Assembly (NCBI GenBank): GCA_020746875.1
Contig: JAGTJL010000037.1
Coordinates: 62,001 to 126,000 of the forward strand
Source of the DNA: Rhexocercosporidium sp. MPI-PUGE-AT-0058
Taxonomy: Eukaryota; Ascomycota; Leotiomycetes; Helotiales
Length of the DNA: 64,000 nt
Reading direction: 5' to 3'
In this document: in pieces, positions 50,557 to 60,600 of the stretch
How the letters are laid out: each line of letters starts with the position of its first letter
Position numbering within the stretch: the first letter of the stretch is position 1
Translations under genes and position numbers: made by a program
The notes under the pieces: model-generated
The model's database searches: none
Seen by the model: only the letters and a program-made list of their open reading frames with translations
Told to the model about the DNA's origin: nothing

Positions 50557-51066
50557 TTATTCTAAAGAGTATTTAAGAAGTATTTTAAGCTCGTCGGCTT
50601 TTTTAATCTTAAGAAAATATTTTTGAGCTTATAAACTATTAAAATTATTAATTATAATTAAGAAAAAGTTAATATTAAAAGTACCGAGTACTTCCGGCAT
50701 ATAATATAAGTTCTTTTTATAAATTAGCTCTTAATATTATATAATTTAAACTTTTGGGTTTCGAACGTTTTTTATATTTAGAAATTATAAATAATTTTAA
50801 CAGGTTATTATTTAAATCGTTATATTTATTTAATATAAATCTATTTTAAGCGTATGAATTAATGCTTAAATATTAGCTCTTTTTTTAATAACGTGTTATA
50901 TAGCGGCTATATTAAAGAATTGACGGCTTATAATTTTCTTAATTTATTTATAAAGCTTAAAATATATTATAATTTATAATTATTATATTACGCATTTTAT
51001 AATATACGCTTTAGCTTTGGCCTCGGCTTCCTTTTAATAAGATTCTGCGGTTATCTTAATAAGCTC
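50557..51066 (-). pseudogene. Gag-like region of the copia element
   Basis: A lysine/glutamate/alanine-rich frame runs through stops from ELIKITAESY and KEAEAKAKAYI to AQKYFLKIKKADELKILLKY. The position just inside the 5' LTR and before integrase fits gag. No zinc knuckle was found. The assignment rests on position and composition. Confidence 0.4.
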
Positions 51067-51581
51067 GTGCGGTTAAATAAGAAAAAGAATAATAAAAGCG
51101 TTAAAGTTTATAATTATTTAGTTTAAAAAAGACGTAATTATTATGTAATAATTAAGCGCTTATTTCTAGAGTTATTTATTATATTCGTTTGTTTTTATTA
51201 TATAATTTAATTTAGCGAGATTATTCTTTTATTAAACGATTTACTTAGTAATCCGTAGATTTTTATTAATGATTTTAATTAGTATTTTTATATTTAAAAT
51301 ATTTAAATTAATAAAAAATTAAAGTCCGAGCATTTAAGCGTTAAGAATTAAATAATTTATTTATAATAAAAGGTCTTTAAACTTTAAGTATATAATATTT
51401 ACGTTAAGACCGCTAAGATTATTATACGATAATATCTTGATAATCGCGCTAAGAGGGGCATTAAGGTTTAAACGTAAAGAAAGAAAACGAAGATTATAAA
51501 GTTAAAATTAAATAAGCTTAATTAAAGCTCGAAATTTATATATACTAAAAGTAACTTATAAAGACAGATATAACTTTTAAT

Positions 51582-51770
51582 TATTAAATAAAAGTAAAGT
51601 AGGCTTTTAATAATTTAAGAGCTTTACGATTAACGTAAAAAGCAAAGGTTTAAAAGATATATTAAAGTAAGCGTTACTTTTTATAAAAAAAGACTATAAC
51701 CCGAATATATATATACGTAAGTGCTTACGAGAGTATATATATGACTAGTAGACTGCGCTAGGGCGCGACA
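51582..51770 (-). repeat. Copia LTR, right (5' LTR of the element)
   Basis: 189 bp, starting TATTAAATAAAAG, the RIP-altered form of TATCGGACAGAAG, and ending GCGCGACA. Followed by target duplication AACGT at 51771-51775. Confidence 0.82.
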
Positions 51771-51775
51771 AACGT

Positions 51776-51806
51776 TATTTAGGTATATAATATAAAAGAC
51801 GTTTAA
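51776..51806 (-). pseudogene. Short piece of gypsy reverse transcriptase between two insertions
   Basis: With the duplicated target bases collapsed, the minus strand continues DYL from the right into NVFYIIYLNNV, equivalent to DVF.IAYLDDV, the catalytic box of gypsy reverse transcriptase. Both catalytic aspartates read as asparagine (GAT/GAC to AAT/AAC). The piece is bounded by the solo LTR on the right and the copia insertion on the left. Confidence 0.72.
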
Positions 51807-52128
51807 TGTTGGATTTGACTTTAGTAACTCGTGCCGATTTTACCCTAGAATAGCCGAAGGAATTTCCACTGCTTACGCGGCCCGGAAATTACCTTCGTAT
51901 TCCGGGAAATTACGCTCGTATTCAATTACGTAACTTATATAAGCTACGTAATTAGTTACGTAGTCGTAGAAGCTTTTAGAGAAGCTATTATTTTGTATAT
52001 AACTACCGAAGAGCTCTTCTAGCTCTTTAAGCAAGTAAGCAAGCAAGTAATCAATTCTACTTTGTCTTTGATCACGTGTCCTCACCTACTGCGCTTCCTC
52101 ATTCCTGATTAGCTCGCCTATTCTCACA
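51807..52128. mobile_element. Solo LTR (322 bp) with perfect target duplication
   Basis: Starts TGTTGGATTTGAC and ends TATTCTCACA, with TTTAA directly on both sides (51802-51806 and 52129-52133). Unlike everything around it, it is of near-normal composition and has not been visibly RIP-mutated. It contains several ACGTAA words and an open minus frame of 70 codons with no domain. The DNA near 55100-55330 shares ACGTAA-rich motifs and a similar TCGCCTATT end, so a second, decayed family member may lie there. Confidence 0.82.
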
Positions 52129-52133
52129 TTTAA

Positions 52134-52600
52134 GTAATCGAAGAAGATATTATTTATATAACGTTAAAAAGTAGCTGGTTTATTAATTAAGCTAAATAAT
52201 ATAATTTTATACTTATAAGACTTATATTATATACGAAAGATAATATATTCTTTTAACTTAAGGTTTATATGGATATAATAAAAGGCTTATTATACGTCGA
52301 TCTTAAAGAAGACTTTTACTTTACTTAAGTAAGCGAGGATCTTATCGGTTAAAGGGAGTAAGTAACGGGGTTTATAAGTAATCTAATTTAGCCGGCGGAA
52401 GTCGATATAAAAGTAAAGTCTTTTATTAAATTTTTTAATAAAAAAAGCTAAGTAATTAAAAGAAGCGTGATTCAGGATTATAAAGCTTTTATTTAAGTAT
52501 TCTTTTAAGTATTTTTTTATAATTTTTTAGCTTTTCTTTACTTTAATTATATAAGGTATTGTATTTGTAATCAATTAGCTTCTTAAGTAAAATCTTATAG
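52134..52600 (-). pseudogene. Gypsy reverse transcriptase, first part
   Basis: The minus strand reads KEKLKNYKKILKRILK (approach to the fingers), FRRLN*ITYKPRYLLPL, LTDKILAYLSKVKVFFKIDV, and FSLINKPATF*RYINNIFFD then YL. It corresponds to the gypsy order DFR.LN..T...RYPLPLI...L..L..AK.FTK.D, PFGL.N.PATFQ and FDYL. Stops replace Gln, Arg and Trp codons. The frame passes directly into the TTTAA target site of the solo LTR. Confidence 0.82.
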
Positions 52601-53305
52601 TTTAGCTTAAGCCGAGACTCGAAAACTATATTAGCAATGTTTTAAAGAAGGCTTTATTACAATCGGCAAAGACTTTGGGTAAGAATTTAGCGAGAGCTTC
52701 TTTATATAATTTTTCTAGCTCTTATATTTAGTCTTATTAAAGACGCTTTTAATATTTTCAGTTAATAGCTTTATTAATTTTATTTAAGAATATCGTAAAT
52801 ACCGTTTTTTTAACGTTAAAATAAAAAGCTAATAAGTTTATTTTATAAATTTTCAATATTAAGTGTTCTTTTAATTGAGGTTTTAATAAACTAAAAGTCG
52901 TCGTTAAGAAATAATATACGTATTAATAAGACAAAGTAAGTTATAAGGTATAATATTTCGTAAAGTTTTATTTATATTAATTATTTCGGATCGGACTTAA
53001 GCTTAATATGTCGATAAAAGCACCCGAGTTTTTACGAACGTTTTATAATTAGCAGCTTTTTAATAAGCGGCTTATTATACGGCTTTTTATGCTTTGGTCT
53101 TCTTAACGTAATTATCACGGACGGTCCTGGGCGACTACTACGCTTCAGGAGATAGTGTTCTTAAACCGGCGTATTTCTAGAAACTAAAAGGTTTTTAAAA
53201 AGGCGGCTTTCGGGAGTTAATAAAGACTTCTAAGACTTATTCAAACTTAAAATAATCGTTATAATATAATATAATTTTAAAAGTAATATTATAGCCGCGG
53301 ATTCT

Positions 53306-53600
53306 TGTAAGTATATATTACGTAATAAATCCGTAGATTTTAAAATCTTATATTATAAGGAGAGGTTTAAGGATTTAGGGATTTAATATTTTAAGGGATT
53401 TAAGGTATTTTAAGAGAACGAAGGTTTTATATAAGACTGGCACGTTTATTATTAAATAGAAGCTTTATGCTTAATTAAAAATAATATTTTAATTATATTA
53501 GTTATTATTTATATTATCGTACGTAATATACTTACTTCTCGATTATTAAGATTAATATAACCCACCGTATTTACACTGAGTAAATACACGGACCGTGACA
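53306..53600 (-). repeat. Gypsy 5' LTR (right)
   Basis: 295 bp on the minus strand, starting TGTCACGGTCCGTGTATTTA and ending near TACTTACA. It is the less mutated of the two copies. The start motif is shared with many fungal gypsy LTRs. Confidence 0.75.
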
Positions 53601-54284
53601 GTAATAGCGTTTCGATAAAGGAGAACGAGAAAGAGTCTTTTAATCCTAGTTAAGCTTCAATTACGAAAAAAGGTTAAAGTCTTTAATAATAATCTTTTTT
53701 TTTTAACTATAGTTTAAAACTAATTTATATTCGGCTTTAGAATCTATAATAAAGCATTCGTTAAGAAGTTTATCTTATTTCTTTTAAAATCGAGGAGAAG
53801 CACCGATAGCTTATATAGTAGCGAATACTTAATCCTCTCGGTCGAATGCTACGTCTTGTTTTATAGCGTCTACTTGATGCTTTAATAATCGTTATAAGTT
53901 CATTAAAAAGAGGGTATCGTCTTAATGCACGTAGATTATCTTATACGGTTAAATATCTTTATCGTAAGGCTAAATTAGCTTTAACTTTTTAACATTAAGT
54001 TAAATATCGAAGTGAATTATTTATATACGTTTAAGAATAATGTTTTATTATTTTAAGTTTAAGATTACAAAAGAGATTCGGCGTTAAAGTCGACCGTTAA
54101 TTAATAAGTTTAAGAGAAGGTAATAAATATGTTTTTACTTACGTTACTATCGTAATTATAAACGGATACACGTTTCGGTAATTAAGTACGAAAATATATA
54201 AAAGAATTATATAAGGTTAATATAAGATTATATTAATCCTCGGCTAAACTCGCTTAATAATATAAGATTATATTAACCATACTT
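53601..54284. repeat. AT-rich, RIP-like DNA, unassigned
   Basis: Lies between the gypsy LTR and repeat R copy 2. Stops in every frame. No family recognised. Confidence 0.45.
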
Positions 54285-54515
54285 TTCCATAACTCAAGTA
54301 CCTTTGCATAAAGCTCCGGCTTCGCATAAAGCTCCGGCTTCCGTGCTTTGAACCTCGGAAGCTTTAAGCTTCCGGTAAGAGATTACGCCAACTCGTAAGC
54401 TCGCAAGCAAATACTCAATTAAGCTATATAAGCGAATATACACGTGATTAGCTAGAGTAGTTATATAGACCTAGAAATCCCTCGTACAATAGAATCATCA
54501 TTCATACCAAATCTC
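54285..54515 (-). repeat. Dispersed repeat R, copy 2 (inverted)
   Basis: Reverse complement of 35276-35600, sharing the AAGAGATTTGG end, the GGAAGCTTAAAGCTTCC palindrome and the GGAGCTTTATGC tandem units. The middle of the two copies (about 90 bp after the TAACTAC word) is not alignable. It abuts a copia fragment at about 54528. Confidence 0.6.
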
Positions 54516-54527
54516 TTCTTTTTAATT

Positions 54528-55062
54528 AAGATCTTATTTACTTAATATTATAGCTTAATTATATATTTAAATCTTATATATTTGATTATATATAATTTAA
54601 ATACGTATTTATATTCTTATTTATTACTAATATTAATTACTTAATAAACTGCTTATATCGATATGCAGAGTCCTCGTATATTATATTTTTAAAACGCGTA
54701 TTAATATTTTTTTATTTATTATAATATCTTAAAAGTATTAATTTATTACTTGGCGCTATGCTTTTATTAAGAACTAATATATATATTCGAGGAGCTTATA
54801 TTATATCTCTCGACTGCTTATACGCTTTTAAATAGCAAGGCTTATTTATACGACGGAGCCTTATTATAAGAGTATATCGCGCCTTAGCGTAATCTATTAG
54901 TTATATATATACTCTCGTAAGCACTCGCGTATATATATACTCGGCTTACAGTCCTCTCTTACAGAAAGTAACGCTCACTTAAATATATCTTTTAAACCCT
55001 TGCTTTCTACGTAAATCGTAAAGCTCTTGAACCATAAAAGCCTACTCTACTTCTGTTCGATA
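54528..55062 (+). mobile_element. Truncated copia 3' end in opposite orientation
   Basis: Reverse complement of the copia segment 39166 to about 39705. It contains a 188-bp LTR (54875-55062, ending GTTCGATA) and about 350 bp of adjacent internal sequence. It is less RIP-mutated than the copies inside the gypsy element (LTR reads TATCGAACAGAAGTAGAG on the minus strand). The internal part stops abruptly next to repeat R. Confidence 0.75.
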
Positions 55063-56812
55063 ACTTCGATTATTGATTTATAATCAGTGCTTCTCGGCTG
55101 TTTCCAGAACCTTCGCTTAGCTGTCACATGACGTAAACACGCCAGAGCCTACGTAAGCTACTACGCGGCATTACGCAATCTATTACGTAACTAGAAGGTT
55201 CTAGAAGCTAGCAATCGTATATACTTTGTATAAGGAGCCTTAAGCTCTTTAGTTTCCGTAAATCAAGCAATTCAAGAATCACTTCAAATCACGGGTCGTT
55301 TCCTCTCTCTGATTCGCCTATTTCCTATTGATAGACCTTAATTTGCCTTTAACGTAAGATATAACGTGAGGCTATTACAAAGAAGGCGACGAAGTGCTTC
55401 GAGGAAATAAATATAACTACGAGACTTTTTTAAAAAAAGAAACTTAAGATAACGAAAGTAAACGGAATTTTACAAAAGATTAAGACAATCTTTTAATTAA
55501 TTTTTATGATAAATATTAAATTATAATAACAATAGATCTCCTTGTCCTGAGGACTTAAGGCTTCGTAATAGAACTAAAGCAGGACCTCGTACGAACGGAA
55601 AAACAAGTTATAATAAGCGTTAGATATTAGATTAATTAAGTAGATTTCTAAGTAATATTTAATTAATTTATTTTTTTATTAAGTTTCCGGCTTTTTCTTT
55701 AAAAGGAAGGCTTAAACTGACTCTCGGGCGATTTAATATGACTCCTCGTATATTCGGCGCTATAAAGTTTCTTTTATAAATTTAAAGTTATATTACCGAG
55801 GATAAATTCGGATTTCTTAATAGAATATTATTTAGATTATACGCGAGCTATTAACGACAGTATAAGATTAAATAAAGACGAATAATAAATAAACTTTACA
55901 AAATATCGATAAGAGTACTAATAATCGTAAGGTGTCTTTTATTAACTGAAAATAAAGTAAAGCAGAATCCAGCCGGCAGACAGAGCCAGTATAACCTTAT
56001 ATATAATATTAGTGCTAGACGATAATTAATACAAATTTAATCCTCTAACCTTAACCCTAAATTCCAACCCCCTGCCTGCATTTCCGCACTTTTTTCAAAG
56101 GGTGCATCACAAACTGTAATTATAATAAACTTATAACAACTAACGCGTTCGATAGCCCTAACTGCGACGATTATAACGATATTTTTTTTATTAGATTCGG
56201 ATTAGTAGAAACGACGTTATACTGGATCTGCGCTCAAATTCCGCAGCAGTAAGGCTGCGCTCATATTCGAGGCGTGCTCCTTTAGGCTCTTTCATAACGA
56301 ACTCTCAAAAGCGGAATCTTAAGTACTATTATAATTACGTATTAGATACTTTAAGCTTCGCGGCTTCTTAACGAAAATTAACGTAGCAGAGACTAATTAA
56401 TATAAATACGGTTAAAAGAAAAACACGCGGCATTTCCTCTTCTATTATCGATGATATTAATACCTACAAGAAGATATAATCACAAAAAGGAAAAGGCGTT
56501 ATGATAATCTATTATATATATTAAGAGAGAGATCTTCTTATTTAAATCCTGATAAGTCGAGCTCTAATAGACTGATTAATAAGTAGAAACTAAACTCGAC
56601 GGTAATTAAAACGATAATTAAATTTGCGTTAAAAACAGAGAAGGTAAGCCCGCATTCTCGGCTAGCATCACTTACACAAAACTCCTAGCGGTTTAAGGTA
56701 TAAAGGTCGAACAGAATAAAAACGTCCGATAATAACTTATAAGCTATTAAATGAATCTTAAATCCCGTAATAGAAGATTATATAATTAGTTTAGTTTAGC
56801 TAAAAGTGGGGC
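55063..56812. other. Partly RIP-like spacer, no gene seen
   Basis: Composition recovers gradually to the right. 55080-55340 is nearly unmutated and LTR-like (ACGTAA-rich). 55380-56000 and 56100-56800 are moderately AT-rich without a recoverable protein. Confidence 0.45.
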
Positions 56813-56880
56813 TATATAAGGCCAGCGGCCCTGAACAGCCAACTGGAAATCATCATCATTATCATCATTGTCATCATCTA
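56813..56880 (+). promoter_or_regulatory. Likely core promoter and ATC microsatellite of the zinc-ribbon gene
   Basis: A TATA-like word (GCTATATAAGG) at about 56811-56821 is followed by a GC-rich start region and an imperfect (ATC)n tract (56848-56880). The ATG is about 200 nt downstream at 57019. Inferred from position only. Confidence 0.4.
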
Positions 56881-57018
56881 TATAATATTGTCCGATGATC
56901 CGGAAAAAACGGACACCGCCACGTGATTAGCTGGCCCGTGCGCCCTCTTCCTATCGCATCGCATATAGCTTAACTCCCTTTAATTCGACTGCAATTCAAC
57001 TCAGCGACTCGATTAACG

Positions 57019-57882
57019 ATGCCTTTTACACGCCCGCGATATTGCTCTACGTGCGGTACACGTTTGATTTCGATGCGATCGCAGTACCAAGAACCTGTAT
57101 CGACGTGCCGGCAATGCCGCGAGAGGGAGGCAATCCCCTGGAGCGAACGACAAACGGATCTTTGCCTGTCGTGTAAACAAATTCGCCCGGTCTTGGATTT
57201 CCTTATTGATCGATTAAATCAACGTATAACTACGTGTCTCTTATGTCATAATCGAAAACAAGACTATTATCGCGAGAAGAAAGGTCTTCCTCTTTCGGCT
57301 GAAGGACGCGATCGATAATTCAAACGAGCACAACGAGTAGTCGACCGAGCTTTACGGAATCGATTACGGCTTGAGAAGCAAAAGACACGCTGGCATAAAG
57401 GGTTTTACGGGAGCCCGACGTGGAATCGAGGGCCGTATCGTCAGTGGGAAGGATATACAGAGCCGCGAGAGGAGGGATATACGGATCTGGATCCGCAAGA
57501 AGGCCAGGAGGATCCGCAAGAGGGCCAGGAGGATCCCCTAGAGCCGCAAACACGCTGGGAGGGCCCGCAAGAGAGCCGGGAGGATCCCTTAAGCCCGCAA
57601 ACACGCTGGGAGGGCACGCAAAAGAGCCGGGAGGATCCCTTAAGCCCGCAAACACGCTGGGAGGATACGGAGGAGAGTCAGGAGGATCCGCAAGAGAGCC
57701 GGGAGGATATAACAGAGAGCTCGGAAGAGCCTCAAACCCAATTCTGCTCTGCGTGTAATTAAAAGAAGCTTTTAATTGATTTTGGAGATGGTTTCTTTAC
57801 ATGTAATAAGTGTCGAGAGCGTAATAAACGTAATAATAAAGCTAGACAAGATAGAATTAGAATTAAATTAGGAATACGATAA
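57019..57882 (+). pseudogene. Three-module CxxC zinc-ribbon protein with 17-residue repeats, broken by two TAA codons
   Basis: A single 287-codon frame from ATG 57019 to TAA 57880-57882 is interrupted by TAA at 57316-57318 and 57760-57762. It holds three C4 modules: C9-x2-C12-x17-C30-x2-C33, C49-x2-C52-x20-C73-x2-C76 and C243-x2-C246-x15-C262-x2-C265. Each ends in a basic TCxxC(R/H) pattern. Between modules 2 and 3 are two short DPQEGQE units and three tandem 17-residue units starting DPLSPQTRWEG (57532-57684). Both stops are one C-to-T step from CAA in a CpA context. Because the third module lies beyond both stops in the same frame, I read this as one damaged gene. A working 99-residue protein from the first part is possible. 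I do not know the function; nucleic-acid binding would be a guess. Confidence 0.65.
57532..57684 (+). repeat. 51-bp tandem repeat, three units
   Basis: Units at 57532-57582, 57583-57633 and 57634-57684 keep the reading frame (17 codons each). Because 51 is a multiple of 3 and the unit lacks stops in several frames, spurious open frames appear on both strands across it. Confidence 0.85.
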
Positions 57883-59422
57883 TTAGAAGTCCGGAAAATC
57901 TACCCCGTAGATTTTAGCGCAGCGACGGGCTGATAATTAATATTTTATATATATCGTTATATAATACGTTTTCCTTATAAAAGTGATGTTTTAGTTATAT
58001 AATTGACCGTGGCGAAGCGAGGTCCCCTGGCCCCGAAGCGTAGCGTAGGGCCGCCAGGGAAAAGACCTTGTTATCATCATTATCTAATAGCACGCGCTCC
58101 AATGCTCGCCGAGCCCCTTAGTATTGTCCCCAGTGCTATTGTATACGGCAGATTATCTACATGCAGCTTCTGTAGAAATTACAATGATCACGTAAGATAA
58201 ACTAGCGCTAGCGTGCTCTTATTAGCCCGACAGCCTTTTTGCGTACCGTTGGCTCGACCATTGGCGTGATGGTGGTCGGTCTGTGCTTGTGGATATCGTC
58301 TCTCAAGGGTGAATGCCATACTTAAGAAGTGTGCTTTTGCGATTCTGCGAACTTGTGATAGGCTTTTAATCGCAGGAGCAATATTCGAGCTCCAGTCTAC
58401 TTGCAGTGTGCCAGATACGCCCCCCGCACGAAGCCACCTGCATACCACTCGTACATATTACTTGCTATTGCATTGGCTGCGTTTGTCGATGACAGGCTTG
58501 GCAAAGACATCCGAATCTGGCCCCGTGGCTGATCTTGCAGCCCTTTTCCCGCTCTATCCCCGGCTCATTCGGATCTGTCCCGGTACAACGGTCTCACGCA
58601 ACCGAGCCTTGGACATCCATGGAATGATTAGCTAAATGACATGAGCAAGTTAAGGCTATAGATTTCCATAAAACTACATGAGAATCAATTGCCTTCAGCA
58701 TTCTTCAAGCCTTCAGCCTTCCCACGAAGTTGTCAATGAGAAACATCGTCTTACGGGAGATTATGGTGACAACGACCCAAACTCAAACCAGTATTAGATG
58801 CAGAAGCAGGAGCCCAGACCATGAAGCCATACTTGAAAAGTAATGGAAAGGATGATATATTTCATTCATATGGCGGTAACTGATAATATGTACTGTACAT
58901 TGACAATGGCAGTCTCTCTGACACTGGGAAGACTGGCGGAGCGCTTAGACGCCGGAAAGAGCTCGCCGAATGTGCCTGAGACTGCGTCTTCCGTTGACCA
59001 TGTCATTAATGGCGAGACGTATCTGTGTGGAAATGGTATCGTTGAACAGGGCATGGCCAGTCCACTGTAGTCGATCATTTTTCAACTGTGGTTACAACTC
59101 CTGTAGTGCTTCCCAAATAGATTCAACGCGCGTGCCTAGGGAGGAGCATCTTGCGATTGTAAGTGCAGCTGTTTCGCGCTTAGTCCGAACTGCCAGTACG
59201 TGGCATGACTATCTGTACAACCCGAAACTGCCCCGCGCTGTGTTCCCGAGTTAGAGGTTAATTGACTCAAAGAATCCCGCCCCCTCTCGGCCGCCCGGCA
59301 TCCTGGCATGCTCCGCCTTGCTACGGTCTCATAACAACCTATCATCAACATGCAAGTCTCATGCCCCTATGAAGGAATTTGCTCCCTTCATGTTCACCAC
59401 TCAGCTTCCCATATTCACGACA
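57883..59422. other. Intergenic, no gene seen
   Basis: Normal composition after 58000. Several 65-108-codon frames on both strands lack domains or splice logic. Confidence 0.45.
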
Positions 59423-60600
59423 ATGGCTCTAATACATTTAGAATTCGACAAAGCTCTCCAGAATCGGGCCGTCATTCTTCTAGTCGCTTGGGCTGTACTT
59501 GTAAACAAAGAATAGTGTCACCTTAATATCTATCACGGGATCTAACCTGGCCCAGATTTTTTGTACTGCTTATTGCTTTCTACTAGATCCTTTGCTGAAT
59601 TCCCTGGACCATTTTGGTCGAGAATCTCGCCTATTCCCCTTGTTTTACAATGCCGAAAAGCCCAACGATCGAAGTGGGTTCTGCGGCAACACGAAAAGTA
59701 CGGCCACATTGTTCGCATTGCCCCCAACCACATTTCTATCGATGTTCCAGAAGCCATAGACACAATATACGGACATAAAACCGGGTTCACCAAAGGACCC
59801 TTCTACGAAGATAAGGCTCATGTCAGCAGCGTTTCAATCCTCCAAGCTGATGTGCTATGTACCCTTTCACCAAATCGAGCCTGTTCTCTTCAACACGCGA
59901 AATGTCCAGATCCATCAACGCAAACGAAAGTATATAAATCCTGCATTCTCAGCACGGAATCTGCAGGATTTCGTGGAATACATGAACCCTAGCATCAGTC
60001 GAATCGTACAAGTTATGCGTAATCACGCCTCCAATTTAGAGCCTCTTCGATTTCTGCAGGTGATGTAAGTAACCACACTAAAATTGTCCTTGGTGCAGCT
60101 TTGTAACTTGAGACAGCGAATTTTCTAGCTTTTGACGTGATCGGGCAGTATGCCTTTTGCTCTGCTTTCGGCTTCCTCAAGATAGGTAGAGACGACCTCA
60201 ATCTCATTCATACGGTCGACACTCGTGGCGAAGTACTCAACACACTTGGAAACCTACCTACGTGGATCAGACCGTACATCAAATATCTCCGATTCGATCC
60301 ATTCTGGTTGTTCGATGGAATTAGGTCGACGGCAAATCTCGAGTCAATCGGGCGAGCAGCATTCGAACGTCGAGGGGAAGAAACTAATTGTCGAAAAGAC
60401 CTGATGAGCTTCTTACTGAATGCCAAAGATCCGGAAACAGGAGGCCCGCTTTCCACTACGGAGATTGTTGCAGAAGTGATCAGTTTCATCGTTGGTGGCA
60501 GTGACACAACGAGCAGCACAATGACCAATTTCATGGATTTTATCTCCAGAGATCAGACCCTTCAGGATAGCATCTAGAAAGAGTTACTCGAGCGCAAGCG
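59423..60600 (+). pseudogene. Truncated cytochrome P450 pseudogene
   Basis: The start (ATG 59423) encodes a hydrophobic anchor (AVILLVAWAVLV). After a probable intron comes FAEFPGPFWSRI, the proline-rich hinge, then YGHIVRIAPNHISIDVPEAI. A change of frame near 59815 leads to HQRKRKYINPAFSARNLQDF (C-helix region). After another probable intron, LAFDVIGQYAFCSAFG leads to the I-helix EVISFIVGGSDTTSS. The frame ends at TAG 60576-60578, where a glutamine (CAG) would be expected. No K-helix ExxR and no FxxGxRxCxG heme-cysteine motif follow before the neighbouring gene. About 40% of a normal 500-residue P450 is missing, so it cannot bind heme. It converges on the transcription factor; the pair may be a leftover of a secondary-metabolism locus. 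Confidence 0.8.

Larger units (their letters stand above)
39166..51770 (-). mobile_element. Ty1/copia LTR retrotransposon, minus strand, with internal third LTR and duplicated 3' half
   Basis: LTRs of 189 bp each sit at 39166-39354, 43562-43750 and 51582-51770. The outer pair is flanked by the 5-bp duplication AACGT (39161-39165 and 51771-51775). The outer ends are TG...CA, with RIP turning TG to TA and CA to TA in the left copy. On the minus strand from the right come a gag-like region (50557-51066), integrase (48766-48930), and reverse transcriptase in two copies (46822-47118 and 42572-42870). The segment 39166-43561 repeats as 43562 to about 47815 with a 4396-bp period; the right copy lacks about 140 bp near 45930. 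The layout is LTR-gag-IN-RT-LTR-RT-LTR. It lies inside the gypsy reverse transcriptase. Confidence 0.85.
34128..53600 (-). mobile_element. Ty3/gypsy LTR retrotransposon, minus strand, RIP-decayed and split by nested insertions
   Basis: Two direct-repeat LTRs (34128-34417 and 53306-53600) bound the element. On the minus strand the LTR begins TGTCACGGTCCGTG (RIP-altered to TATTACGGTCTGT in the left copy). Between them, in order on the minus strand, are reverse transcriptase (first part 52600-52134 and 51801-51776, second part from 39160), RNase H (to about 38330) and the integrase H2C2 finger (about 38120-37900). Removing the nested copia element and the solo LTR leaves about 6.5 kb, a normal gypsy length. 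Only about 0.7 kb separates the 5' LTR from reverse transcriptase, too little for gag plus protease, so that part is deleted or unrecognisable. The right flank after 53600 is GTAAT; the left flank GTAGT is a possible RIP-altered duplicate. Confidence 0.8.

Noticed and set aside
51873..52085. 70-codon minus-strand frame
   Set aside because: It lies wholly within the solo LTR and has no domain.
34128..53600. One 19-kb element with long direct terminal repeats (for example a large retroelement or Maverick-type)
   Set aside because: The interior resolves into gypsy, copia and a solo LTR with separate target duplications.
57320..57758. Alternative open frames across the 51-bp repeat on both strands
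   Set aside because: They arise because the repeat unit is a multiple of 3 without stops; only the frame continuous with the CxxC modules has domain logic.
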